Origin: Verrucomicrobiota bacterium
GTDB lineage: Bacteria > Verrucomicrobiota > Verrucomicrobiia > Limisphaerales > UBA1100
NCBI GenBank assembly: GCA_028872645.1
Contig: JAPKDK010000138.1
Span: forward strand, 1-7,605
Reading direction: 5' to 3'
Length of the DNA: 7,605 bases
The stretch's first letter is position 1; each line of letters opens with the position of its first letter. The translations under genes were made by a program, and so were the position numbers. Below the pieces are notes generated by a model. It was not told the origin of the DNA, did not search any database, and saw nothing but the letters and a program-made list of their open reading frames with translations. Below are positions 1-6,995 of the stretch, in pieces.

Positions 1-1832
1 TGCATCCGCGTGCTTTGCTCGATACCGGTGCTGGGGATGCGCATGGCGTGCATGGCTACGTCGCCTTCATCGAGCCGTGGGATGAACACCTGTCCAAGCC
101 GCGCAAACTGCAGCCCCGCCGCGCCCAACAAAGCCACGGCCGCGATGAGCACCACGGCGCGTTGACGCAGCGCGAAATCCAGCACGGGCGCGTATGCGCC
201 GCGCGCGGCGAGCATCAATTTATTTTCCTGTTCCGCCACTTTGCCGCGCACGAGCAGTGCCACCATCGCGGGCACAAAGGTGAGCGACAGCACAAAAGCA
301 GCGGTGAGTGCGAAAATCACGGTCAGCGCCATCGGGTGAAATAATTTCCCCTCGATGCCCGCCAGCGCGAGGATGGGGACGTAGACTATAATGATGATGG
401 TTTCGCCAAACGCAGTGGCGCGGCGCACTTCGTGGCTGGCGGCACGGGTGACCTCGAGGCGTTCGTCGCAGGTGAGTGTGCGGCCCAGTTCGCGTTGCTT
501 GTCGCCCAGTCGGCGCAGGCAATTTTCCACAATGATGACCGAGCCATCGATGATGATGCCAAAATCAATTGCGCCGAGGCTCATGAGGTTTCCGCTGATG
601 CCGAAATGCGTCATGCCCAACGCGGCGAGCAACATCGAAAGTGGAATCGCCAGCGCCGTGAGAAATGCCGCTCGCAAATTGCCGAGCAGCGCGAAGAGCA
701 CCACCACCACAAGCAGCGCGCCGTAAAAAAGATTGTGCGTCACGGTGCGGATGGTGTCATTCACGAGGCGCGAACGATCGAGCACGGGGCGCGCGATGAC
801 ATCCGGCGGCAGGCTTTGCTTCACGTCATCGAACCGCTCGCGCACCGCCACAGCGACGGCGCGGCTGTTGGCCCCGCTGAGCATCATGGCGGTGCCAATG
901 ACTGTTTCGCGTCCGTCCGCGCTGGCGCTGCCTTGGCGCAGCTCACCGCCGAGGGTGACCTCCGCCACTTGGCTAATCGTAACCGGCGTGCCGTTGTGTT
1001 CTTTGAGCACCACGCGTGCGATATCGGCCACGTCGCGCAGCCGACCATCCGCGCGCACGAGCGCCGCTTCGCCGTTGCGTTCCACAAAGCCCGCGCCGAG
1101 ACTGCGGTTATTGCGCTCCAACGCGGAGATGACATCCTGCAACGTGAGCCCAAAACCCTGCAACGAGGCGGGGTTTGGCAGCACGTGATATTGTTTTACA
1201 AACCCGCCGATGGCATCGACATCCGCCACGTTGGGCACCGTGCGCAATTGCGGGCGGATGATCCAATCCTGCACCGTGCGCAGCCAAGTGAGGCGTTGCA
1301 CGCGATTGGTGAGGCGCTCGCCATTGGGTGTGAGGTACGCGCCATCGGGTTGCAAACCGGGTTGGCCCGCCACCGCATTGGTGCGTGCCGTGCCGTATTC
1401 CACCGACCACATCAGCACTTCGCCGAGCCCCGTGGTGATCGGCCCCATCGTGGGTTTAATGCCTTCGGGCAAATCTTCGCGCGCGCGGTCAAGGCGTTCG
1501 CCCACCAGTTGCCGTGCGAGATTGATGTCGAGTTTATCTTCAAACACCGCCGTGATTTGGCAAAACCCATTGCGCGAAATGGATCGCGTATGCTCAAGGC
1601 CGGGGATGCCCGTGAGCGCGGTCTCGAGGGGATAGGTGACCAGCCGCTCCATGTCCTCCACCGAGAAGGCCGGCTCGACGACATTTATTTGCACCTGATT
1701 GTTGGTGATATCCGGCACCGCGTCGATGGGCAGCCGCCAAAGCGATCGCGCGCCCACAAGGGCCAGCACGAGGGTGACGACTACCACAAGGTGGCGGTGG
1801 TCGATGGCGAGTTTTAAGATGCGTTGGAGCAT
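1..1832 (-). CDS. czcA: RND heavy-metal efflux pump, CzcA-like (HME family), 5' part only
   Basis: Inner-membrane proton antiporter that drives metal cations from the periplasm or inner membrane into the outer-membrane channel. The reverse strand gives 610 codons without a stop and the frame leaves the window, so roughly the last 40% of a usual protein of about 1,040 residues is missing. The first transmembrane helix lies near residues 13–30. It is followed by the typical LPIDAVPDITNNQVQIN stretch, then SRNGFCQITAVFED near residue 85, and VPNVADVDAIGGFVKQYHV. The fourth transmembrane helix carries DFGIIIDGSVIIVEN with D423, D429 and E436, which match the proton-relay D, D and E of CzcA by spacing. 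The periplasmic insert with PGLQPDGAYLTPNGERL is typical of Zn/Co/Cd pumps rather than CusA. ATG at 1832 is chosen because the N-terminus aligns well; no Shine-Dalgarno is visible. It lies 66 bases after the adaptor gene and is last of the four operon genes seen. Substrate is inferred. Confidence 0.95.
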   Translation of the reverse strand, partial: MLQRILKLAIDHRHLVVVVTLVLALVGARSLWRLPIDAVPDITNNQVQINVVEPAFSVEDMERLVTYPLETALTGIPGLEHTRSISRNGFCQITAVFEDKLDINLARQLVGERLDRAREDLPEGIKPTMGPITTGLGEVLMWSVEYGTARTNAVAGQPGLQPDGAYLTPNGERLTNRVQRLTWLRTVQDWIIRPQLRTVPNVADVDAIGGFVKQYHVLPNPASLQGFGLTLQDVISALERNNRSLGAGFVERNGEAALVRADGRLRDVADIARVVLKEHNGTPVTISQVAEVTLGGELRQGSASADGRETVIGTAMMLSGANSRAVAVAVRERFDDVKQSLPPDVIARPVLDRSRLVNDTIRTVTHNLFYGALLVVVVLFALLGNLRAAFLTALAIPLSMLLAALGMTHFGISGNLMSLGAIDFGIIIDGSVIIVENCLRRLGDKQRELGRTLTCDERLEVTRAASHEVRRATAFGETIIIIVYVPILALAGIEGKLFHPMALTVIFALTAAFVLSLTFVPAMVALLVRGKVAEQENKLMLAARGAYAPVLDFALRQRAVVLIAAVALLGAAGLQFARLGQVFIPRLDEGDVAMHAMRIPSTGIEQSTRM

Positions 1833-1898
1833 TTTTTTAAAGTTTCAATTTTTGATTACCAAAAAAGGCGCAGGTTGTGACAGGGGTTTCTTTAATAA

Positions 1899-3419
1899 TT
1901 AATGCGAATGGTCTTGCCCCGCTCCGGCTTTGCCAAACTCCGCTTTTAACAAAAAGCTTCCTTTTGTTACCACCTGTTCGTTTGCCGCCAAGCCTTTGAT
2001 CACGGGGAGCCATTCGCCGACGGGTTGGCCAACTGCAATGGCGCGCGCCTTAAAGGTGTTTTGCTTTTTCGTGAGCATGTATACCGTCGGTTGACCGTCC
2101 ACCATTTGCACGGCGCTGGCGGGCACGACGAGGGTTTCCTTGGGCGCTGCGCCGGTTGGGAGTTGCACCGTCAGAAACTGCCCGGGGCGCCATTGGCCAT
2201 CGGGGTTTTCTAATTCCACGCGCGCCTGTACAGTACGCGTTTCGGGATCCACCAGCGGACTGATGAAAGCCAGTGTCGCGGCGGTGCGGTAGTCGGTATC
2301 CTTGTTCACGAGCGTGACGGATTGGCCGGCCTTCAATCCTTCGGCCCGGGCGGGGGGTACTTCGATGAGCACCCACACTTTGGATAGATCCGCCAGCACC
2401 AGCAAATGCGGCCGGCTGGGATTGGCGATTTCGCCAAGCGTCACCTCGCGTTCCACCACCGTGCCCGCGCGCGGGGCACGCACAATGTAATGCGGAGTCA
2501 ACGCGCGATCCTTGGCCAATGCGTCCATGGCATCGGCGGCCATGCCGAACAACGTCAACCGATTGCGCTCGGCGGCTACGGTGGCTTGGGCGGTGTTGAG
2601 CGCACTTTTCGCTTCGCCCAGCGCCTTGGCTTGTTGCGCCTCGGCGGCTTTCAACCCTGCAATGGCGGCGGCGACGTTGGCTTGGGCGGCGGCGATGTCG
2701 CGCGTTTGTTGCGCCTTCGCCTGAGCCAGCGCGGCCTCGGCGGACTGCACGTCGGCGGTGGCCGTTTGCACGGCGGTCTCGCGGCGTTTGAGTTCCGTGA
2801 CGGCCAGAGCGCCTTCGGCGGCCAGTTTTTTTCCACTCGCAAACAGTTCCGTGGCCCGTTGCAAAACCGGCTTGGCGGCATCGAGCTTGCCTTGCGCCAG
2901 CGCGACAGTGGCGGGATTGTTCGCCAACGCCAGCATCGCCTCGGCGGCTTTGCCCTCGGCAGTCGCCTGCGCCACACCCGCGTTGTTTTGAGCCAACGCC
3001 ACGGCCGGCCCCGCGGCGGCTTCGGCATCGAGTGCCTTGAGGAACGCATTTTGCGCCGCGCCCAGCTCGGGGCTTTCGATAGTGAACAGCACGTCGCCCT
3101 TTTTCACCGTGTCGCCGAGGCGCGCGTTCATGTCACTCACGCGGCCATTCACCAACGTGCCCACGTGCGCCACGGTTTCGGCATCAAACACCACGCGGGC
3201 CGGCACCGAAAACGTTGGCCGCAACGTGCGCGGCTTCACGCTGCCCAGCGAAATTTTGTGTTGCCTCATTGCCGCCGCCGAAAGCGTCACCTCTGTGAGC
3301 ACCGCTTCGTCGCCATGCGCGCCATGCCCCGCATGCCCATCGCCTCCGCCACAACCGCTCAGCCAAACCGGTAACGTGCCCATCGCAATCATTGTAAAAA
3401 TGTGAATCAGTTTTTTCAT
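1899..3419 (-). CDS. czcB: RND efflux periplasmic adaptor lipoprotein, CzcB/CusB-like
   Basis: Membrane fusion protein linking the RND pump to the outer-membrane channel; 506 residues. The N-terminus is a lipoprotein signal ending in LSGC, so Cys23 should be lipidated. A His/Gly-rich segment follows directly (GHAGHGAHGDE, residues 28–38). The first half of the lipoyl/barrel-sandwich domain is near 68–115 (ARVVFDAETVAHVGTLVNG). A very Ala/Gln-rich coiled-coil hairpin spans about 116–305. The second lipoyl half starts at YIVRAPRAGTVVEREVTLGE (311–330). The beta-barrel domain (WVLIEVPPARAEGLKAGQSV onward) and membrane-proximal domain (LVVPASAVQMVDGQPTVYML) complete the fold. The protein ends in GQDHSH, another possible metal ligand cluster. 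ATG at 3419 overlaps the TGA of the upstream channel gene by four bases, so translation is probably coupled. Both ends being His-bearing supports metal transport over drug transport. The hairpin is longer than I expect for CusB. Confidence 0.95.
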   Translation of the reverse strand: MKKLIHIFTMIAMGTLPVWLSGCGGGDGHAGHGAHGDEAVLTEVTLSAAAMRQHKISLGSVKPRTLRPTFSVPARVVFDAETVAHVGTLVNGRVSDMNARLGDTVKKGDVLFTIESPELGAAQNAFLKALDAEAAAGPAVALAQNNAGVAQATAEGKAAEAMLALANNPATVALAQGKLDAAKPVLQRATELFASGKKLAAEGALAVTELKRRETAVQTATADVQSAEAALAQAKAQQTRDIAAAQANVAAAIAGLKAAEAQQAKALGEAKSALNTAQATVAAERNRLTLFGMAADAMDALAKDRALTPHYIVRAPRAGTVVEREVTLGEIANPSRPHLLVLADLSKVWVLIEVPPARAEGLKAGQSVTLVNKDTDYRTAATLAFISPLVDPETRTVQARVELENPDGQWRPGQFLTVQLPTGAAPKETLVVPASAVQMVDGQPTVYMLTKKQNTFKARAIAVGQPVGEWLPVIKGLAANEQVVTKGSFLLKAEFGKAGAGQDHSH

Positions 3420-4756
3420 TTTGTTTTTGGTAATTGATCATTGGGCATTCCCCCACTTCCTCCCGTCGCCCGATCCAGCGCGATGATCGCCCGCGCCGTC
3501 CGATGCTCCAGCCGCACTACTTTCAACTGCGCCTTTAACAAATCCAATTCCGCCAGCCGCAGCACCGTCACATCCGATTGCCCCGCCTCGTACACCACGC
3601 GCGCCAGTCGCACGCGTTCTTTGTGTAAGGGCAGCAACTCCGTGCGCGCGCGCCGGGCGGTGATCATCAGCGAGGCCACGGCGTCGTGGGCCTGGCGGAT
3701 TTCACGGACGACTTGTCGCGTGGTTTGCGTAAGCCGATGCCGCGCGGCAATGGCTTGGGCGCGCGCTCCAGCTCGGCGTGCTTGGCCCCAATCGAAAAGT
3801 GGCAACGGCAAAGCGACCGAAGGCCCGAGCGACCAATCGCTGTCGCGTTCGGCGGCCAATCCGGCGGCGTTATTTTCCATCCACGCAAGGCGCGCGAGGG
3901 CGGTTTGGTCTTCAAGCGCGGCAAGTTGCCAGCGGTCGGTCTGGATTTCCGGTCGCACGCGCAGCCCGTGCGCGATGGAGTCCGGTCCACCGCGCAAGGC
4001 GACTTGTATATAGAGAGGCGTGGTGAGCTCCCAGGCCGTGCGCCCGCGCGGTTGGCCGAGCCGATGGGCGAGGGCGAGATTGGCTTGGGTTAATTTGAGA
4101 GTGCCCTCGCGCAAATCAATCGCGCCCGTGGCTTGCTCGGCTTTGAGAGTGGTGACGTCCAGTTGCGTGCCTTCGCCCGCGGCAAGCCGCGCCTCGGCGA
4201 CTTTGAGCAGCTCGCCAATACGATTATTTTGCTCCGTGAGAATCGCCACTTCGCGGCGCAGACCGACGGCCTCAAAATAATTTTTCTGCGTCGCGTGGAT
4301 TACATCCAAAACCGTGGCAACCGCATTGGCACTCGCGGCGCGTAAGCGGGCATCGGCCGCACTAATGCGGCGCGGGCGTTGGAGTAGTTGAGTGAGGCCA
4401 GTGGTGAGCCCCGCTTCAATCACTGTGCGTCCACCGCCTTCGGGAAAACGAAACGCAATATTAAAAATCGGATTGGGCAGCAAGCGCGATTGATGCGCCG
4501 CCGCCTGCGTCCCGCGCACTTCTGCCAGCGCAATTTGCACCTCCGGCGATTGCCGCAGCGCGCGCTCCACCGCAGCTGAAAGCCGAAGCAAATCCGCCGC
4601 GCCCACAGCTTCCACCGGCAAAGCCTCGGCGTGAAACACAATGGCATTTTCCAAGCTAGCCGCCGATTGAATCTGCGCCGCCGTATTATGCGAAGGCGGC
4701 GTAGTAGCGCAGCCAACGACGGCGGTGAGAACTAAAAATTTTATTGTCTGTTTCAT
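3416..4756 (-). CDS. czcC: TolC-family outer-membrane efflux lipoprotein, CzcC/CusC-like
   Basis: Outer-membrane channel of the tripartite metal exporter; 446 residues from the chosen start. MKQTIKFLVLTAVVGC is a short lipoprotein signal, with Cys16 as the lipidation site. Two outer-membrane efflux protein repeats are visible. The first has LPNP at 93–96 and AGEGTQLDV at 193–201. The second has PLPLFDWGQ at 317–325 and AGQSDVTVL at 391–399. The duplicated A-G-[EQ]-x-[TS]-x-[LV]-[DT]-V pattern is the internal repeat of this family. The open frame extends 57 codons upstream to a TTG at 4927, but that extension has no signal peptide at its start and overlaps the preceding gene, so ATG at 4756 is preferred. 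No Shine-Dalgarno is seen before it. Its stop overlaps the adaptor start (ATGA), which fixes it in the same operon. Order channel–adaptor–pump is the classical czcCBA order. Confidence 0.93.
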   Translation of the reverse strand: MKQTIKFLVLTAVVGCATTPPSHNTAAQIQSAASLENAIVFHAEALPVEAVGAADLLRLSAAVERALRQSPEVQIALAEVRGTQAAAHQSRLLPNPIFNIAFRFPEGGGRTVIEAGLTTGLTQLLQRPRRISAADARLRAASANAVATVLDVIHATQKNYFEAVGLRREVAILTEQNNRIGELLKVAEARLAAGEGTQLDVTTLKAEQATGAIDLREGTLKLTQANLALAHRLGQPRGRTAWELTTPLYIQVALRGGPDSIAHGLRVRPEIQTDRWQLAALEDQTALARLAWMENNAAGLAAERDSDWSLGPSVALPLPLFDWGQARRAGARAQAIAARHRLTQTTRQVVREIRQAHDAVASLMITARRARTELLPLHKERVRLARVVYEAGQSDVTVLRLAELDLLKAQLKVVRLEHRTARAIIALDRATGGSGGMPNDQLPKTK

Positions 4757-4812
4757 ATTCAAATAGGGGTTCAAAAATACAACACAACCGTGGGTGGTCA
4801 CGCGGCGGGAAT

Positions 4813-4829
4813 GGAACCGGAGGGGTTCC
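4813..4829 (-). repeat. Perfect 6-bp hairpin immediately after the small protein's stop codon
   Basis: GGAACC (4813–4818) and GGTTCC (4824–4829) are perfect inverted arms around five bases. In the minus-strand transcript the stem starts at the base after the TAA of the Cys/His-rich gene and its loop reads CCTCC. No T-run follows, so it is not a normal intrinsic terminator. It could be an mRNA processing or stability element, or a partial attenuator, reducing expression of the three pump genes relative to the first gene. Function is unproven. Confidence 0.5.
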
Positions 4830-5210
4830 TTAAAGAATCGAAGGGGCGCGCGGAGGAAGGGCGGCGCGGGTTTGGAAATGCCAGTGGGTGAGATCTGGTG
4901 GGGCGCGGTCGGATTGGGGTCGGGCAATGTCGTTAGCGAAATCCGGTGCGACCGGCAGTTGCAGTTGCCAGCTCAACGTGGGGTGAAAGGCGAAGTGAAA
5001 AAAATCTACGTCGGCCAGTTTGAAATTGCCTGATTCCAAGATGCACACACCGCAGTCATCGTGACTGTGCGTGGGGGCATCGCCGTGTTGGTGCTCCTGC
5101 TCGCAGCCCGCATTGGTCATCGCGCCCGCACCGGCCAACAGACAATGCGAGGTGGCCGGCAGCCAAGCCGCCAGCACCGTCAATGCCACAATTGTCCGGA
5201 ATAATTTCAC
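4830..5210 (-). CDS. Small secreted Cys/His-rich protein heading the metal efflux operon
   Basis: No named family can be assigned with confidence. From the GTG at 5210 the product has 126 residues and begins MKLFRTIVALTVLAAWLPA, a clear export signal. The mature part holds C23, C36, C53 and C56 and a run of histidines (H22, H40, H42, H48, H50), including EHQHGDAPTHSHDDCGVC, so it looks like a periplasmic or surface metal binder. The CGVC pair resembles a CxxC metal or thiol site. The C-terminus (WHFQTRAALPPRAPSIL) resembles the ends of small proteins often found before TolC/CzcB/CzcA genes in this bacterial group, by my memory of such operons; it is also loosely like DUF2946/CopL-type proteins. 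It is first in the operon, 73 bases before the channel gene. The frame can be extended to a TTG at 5246, but the GTG gives the better signal peptide and lies downstream of the candidate promoter. A role as metal sensor, scavenger or chaperone for the exporter is inferred. Confidence 0.75.
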   Translation of the reverse strand: MKLFRTIVALTVLAAWLPATSHCLLAGAGAMTNAGCEQEHQHGDAPTHSHDDCGVCILESGNFKLADVDFFHFAFHPTLSWQLQLPVAPDFANDIARPQSDRAPPDLTHWHFQTRAALPPRAPSIL

Positions 5211-5238
5211 TGCCTTTCTAATAGCACATTCGGCAGCT

Positions 5239-5250
5239 AGTCTCAAGACT
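5239..5250. promoter_or_regulatory. Short dyad at the efflux operon promoter, possible operator
   Basis: AGTCT-CA-AGACT is a perfect inverted repeat with 5-base arms. It overlaps the 3' end of the candidate -10 element and the expected transcription start of the minus-strand operon, a usual place for a repressor to bind. No regulator gene is in the window. A dyad of this size can occur by chance. Confidence 0.25.
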
Positions 5251-5277
5251 TTAGGGATATTGCTTGTCTTTGTGCAA
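5248..5277 (-). promoter_or_regulatory. Candidate sigma70-type promoter of the efflux operon
   Basis: On the minus strand TTGCAC (5277–5272) and TAAAGT (5253–5248) are separated by 18 bases; each matches its consensus at four of six positions. Transcription would start near 5241, upstream of the GTG at 5210 but downstream of the alternative TTG at 5246, which agrees with the GTG start. The match is modest, and promoter consensus in this bacterial group is poorly known to me. Confidence 0.3.
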
Positions 5278-5289
5278 TTTCACACGAAA

Positions 5290-5300
5290 GTGCGAAGCAC
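5290..5300 (+). repeat. Mini-hairpin just before the sulfatase start
   Basis: GTGC-GAA-GCAC forms a 4-bp stem with a GAA triloop, ending two bases before the ATG at 5303 and occupying the place where a Shine-Dalgarno would sit. It may affect translation start, or be chance. Confidence 0.25.
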
Positions 5301-5302
5301 GT

Positions 5303-6937
5303 ATGAAACGGATTCTTTTTTTCTCATTGCTCCTCTTGGCGCTGAATCTTCACGCAGTCCCCAAACAATCGCAGCTGAATATCCTTTTTGCGTTTGCGGA
5401 TGATTGGGGGCGGTACGCGAGCGCGTATGCGAAGGTGGATGGGCGGCCGTCGCCCAATGATGTCATTAAGACGCCGCATTTTGATCGCGTGGCGCGGGAG
5501 GGGGTTTTGTTTAAGAACGCGTTTGTGACGGCGCCCTCGTGCACGCCTTGCCGCAGTTCGCTTTTGAGCGGGCAATATTTTTATCGCACGGGGCGCGCGG
5601 CGATTTTGCAGGGGGCGTTTTGGGATGCGAAGATTCCGAGCTACCCGCTGTTGCTGGCGGACGCGGGCTATCACATAGGCGAGACGTACAAGGTGTGGAG
5701 CCCCGGTACGCCGAATGATGCGCCGTATGGCGGTGGCAAGTTTCGTTTCGAGGGCAGTGGGCGGCGGTTCAACCAGTTTTCACAAAACGTCACGCGCATG
5801 GTCGGCGGCGGTAAGAGTATGGCGGAAGCTAAGCAGGTTTTGTATGACGAGGTGATGGGTAACTTTGGCGCGTTCCTGAAGGCGCGGCCGGAGGGAAAAC
5901 CGTTCTGCTACTGGTTTGGTCCCACGCTGGTGCATCGCAATTGGACGAAAGGCTCGGGCAAAAAACTGTGGGACATCGACCCGGATTCATTGAAGGGCAA
6001 GCTGCCGGGGATGCTGCCGGACGTGCCCATCGTGCGCGAGGATTTTGCGGATTATCTGGGCGAAGTGCAGGCGTTCGACGCGGCGCTCGGTTTGATTTTG
6101 GAAAAACTCAAAGCCATCGGTGAGCTGGACAACACAGTCGTCGTCGTCAGCGGCGACCACGGTGCTCCGGGATTCCCGGGCGGCAAGTGCAATCTGTACG
6201 ATTTCGGTGTGGGCGTGCCTCTTGCGGTTTGGTGGCCAGGCAAACCGGGGGGGCGTGTGGTTGAGGATTACGTGAACCTCATGGATCTCGCGCCGACCTT
6301 TCTCGAATTGGGCGGGGTCAAGCCGCCCAAGGTGATGACTGGCCGCAGTCTGGTTCCGGTTTTGCAATCCAAAGCCAACGGCATAGTTGATGCCAAACGC
6401 AACTGGGTGATCACCGGCCGCGAACGCCATGTGGCCCAAGCGCGTGAAGGGCTCCTGCCTTATCCGCAACGCGCACTGCGTACCCCCGATTATCTTTACA
6501 TCATCAACTTCAAGCCGGACCGCTGGCCGATGGGCAACCCGTACAATCTTACTGATGACAAGGCACCGGATTACAACACGCTGGCCAACAATACCTTTGT
6601 AACCTATGGCGATCTGGATGCCAGCCCGACCAAGGCGTGGCTGATCGAACATCGCAATGAGGCTGAATGGAGATGGCACTACGACTACGCCTTTGGCAAA
6701 CGCCCGCGTGAGGAATTGTTCATTTTAAAGGATGACCCGGATCAGTTGAAGAACGTGGCCAGCGAGGCCAAATACGCGGCTATTAAGAAGAAGCTCAACG
6801 CGCAGCTCATGGCTGAACTCAAACGGACCAATGACCCGCGTGTGAAAGGTGATGGCAGTACCTTTGATAAGCCACCTTTTGTGGCTGAATTCAAGCGACC
6901 GCAGAGGAACAAGAACTCCAAACAAAAAAAAGAATGA
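5303..6937 (+). CDS. Secreted S1-family sulfatase (arylsulfatase / heparan N-sulfatase-like)
   Basis: Hydrolyses sulfate esters, or possibly N-sulfate groups, probably on a sulfated polysaccharide outside the cytoplasm; 544 residues. MKRILFFSLLLLALNLHA is a signal peptide, with cleavage likely after Ala18. The metal-site start NILFAFADDWGRY has D33 and D34. The active-site motif is C80-T-P-C-R in PSCTPCRSSLLSGQ, which fits the C-x-P-x-R signal for conversion of Cys80 to formylglycine. HRN (H211) and the late metal-binding region SGDHG (D285, H286) followed by K295 complete the usual catalytic set, so it looks intact. The C-terminal part (EELFILKDDPDQLKNVA) is the common sulfatase tail, and the protein ends in a Lys/Asn-rich stretch. 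ATG at 5303 is preferred over an upstream TTG at 5264 because the signal peptide begins there. It diverges from the efflux operon and precedes the HMA gene by 58 bases. Exact substrate cannot be told from sequence alone. Confidence 0.95.
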   Translation: MKRILFFSLLLLALNLHAVPKQSQLNILFAFADDWGRYASAYAKVDGRPSPNDVIKTPHFDRVAREGVLFKNAFVTAPSCTPCRSSLLSGQYFYRTGRAAILQGAFWDAKIPSYPLLLADAGYHIGETYKVWSPGTPNDAPYGGGKFRFEGSGRRFNQFSQNVTRMVGGGKSMAEAKQVLYDEVMGNFGAFLKARPEGKPFCYWFGPTLVHRNWTKGSGKKLWDIDPDSLKGKLPGMLPDVPIVREDFADYLGEVQAFDAALGLILEKLKAIGELDNTVVVVSGDHGAPGFPGGKCNLYDFGVGVPLAVWWPGKPGGRVVEDYVNLMDLAPTFLELGGVKPPKVMTGRSLVPVLQSKANGIVDAKRNWVITGRERHVAQAREGLLPYPQRALRTPDYLYIINFKPDRWPMGNPYNLTDDKAPDYNTLANNTFVTYGDLDASPTKAWLIEHRNEAEWRWHYDYAFGKRPREELFILKDDPDQLKNVASEAKYAAIKKKLNAQLMAELKRTNDPRVKGDGSTFDKPPFVAEFKRPQRNKNSKQKKE

Positions 6938-6948
6938 CATTTCCCCGG

Positions 6949-6977
6949 TTGAGGGGTAAGACTTTGCCACTGAAAAT
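6949..6977 (+). promoter_or_regulatory. Weak candidate promoter before the HMA gene
   Basis: TTGAGG (6949–6954), 17 bases, then GAAAAT (6972–6977); each matches the sigma70 consensus at four of six positions. If real, it would let the HMA gene be transcribed apart from the sulfatase. No convincing terminator separates the two genes, so read-through from the sulfatase is also possible. Confidence 0.2.
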
Positions 6978-6995
6978 AGATTGGGAATCAAGGGA

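Noticed and set aside
432..1817. Long open frame of 461 codons on the plus strand
   Set aside because: It lies opposite the CzcA-like gene, is His/Arg-rich with no recognisable domain, and is explained by the high-GC codon pattern of the true minus-strand gene.
2637..2951. Direct repeat CGCCTCGGCGGCTTT at 2637–2651 and 2937–2951
   Set aside because: Both copies encode the same Lys-Ala-Ala-Glu-Ala stretch of the adaptor's Ala-rich coiled coil; codon reuse in low-complexity sequence is enough to explain it.
2406..3374. Open frame of 322 codons on the plus strand
   Set aside because: Mirror of the Ala-rich adaptor gene; composition is Gly/Arg/His-rich and has no domain pattern.
3416..4927. Longer channel protein starting at TTG 4927
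   Set aside because: The extension covers the end of the preceding gene and would bury the lipoprotein signal that starts at 4756.
5987..6679. Open frame of 230 codons on the minus strand
   Set aside because: Opposite the sulfatase, which has complete catalytic motifs in its own frame.
6943..6956. CCCC–GGGG inverted repeat after the sulfatase as an intrinsic terminator
   Set aside because: Only four pairs and no T-run downstream.
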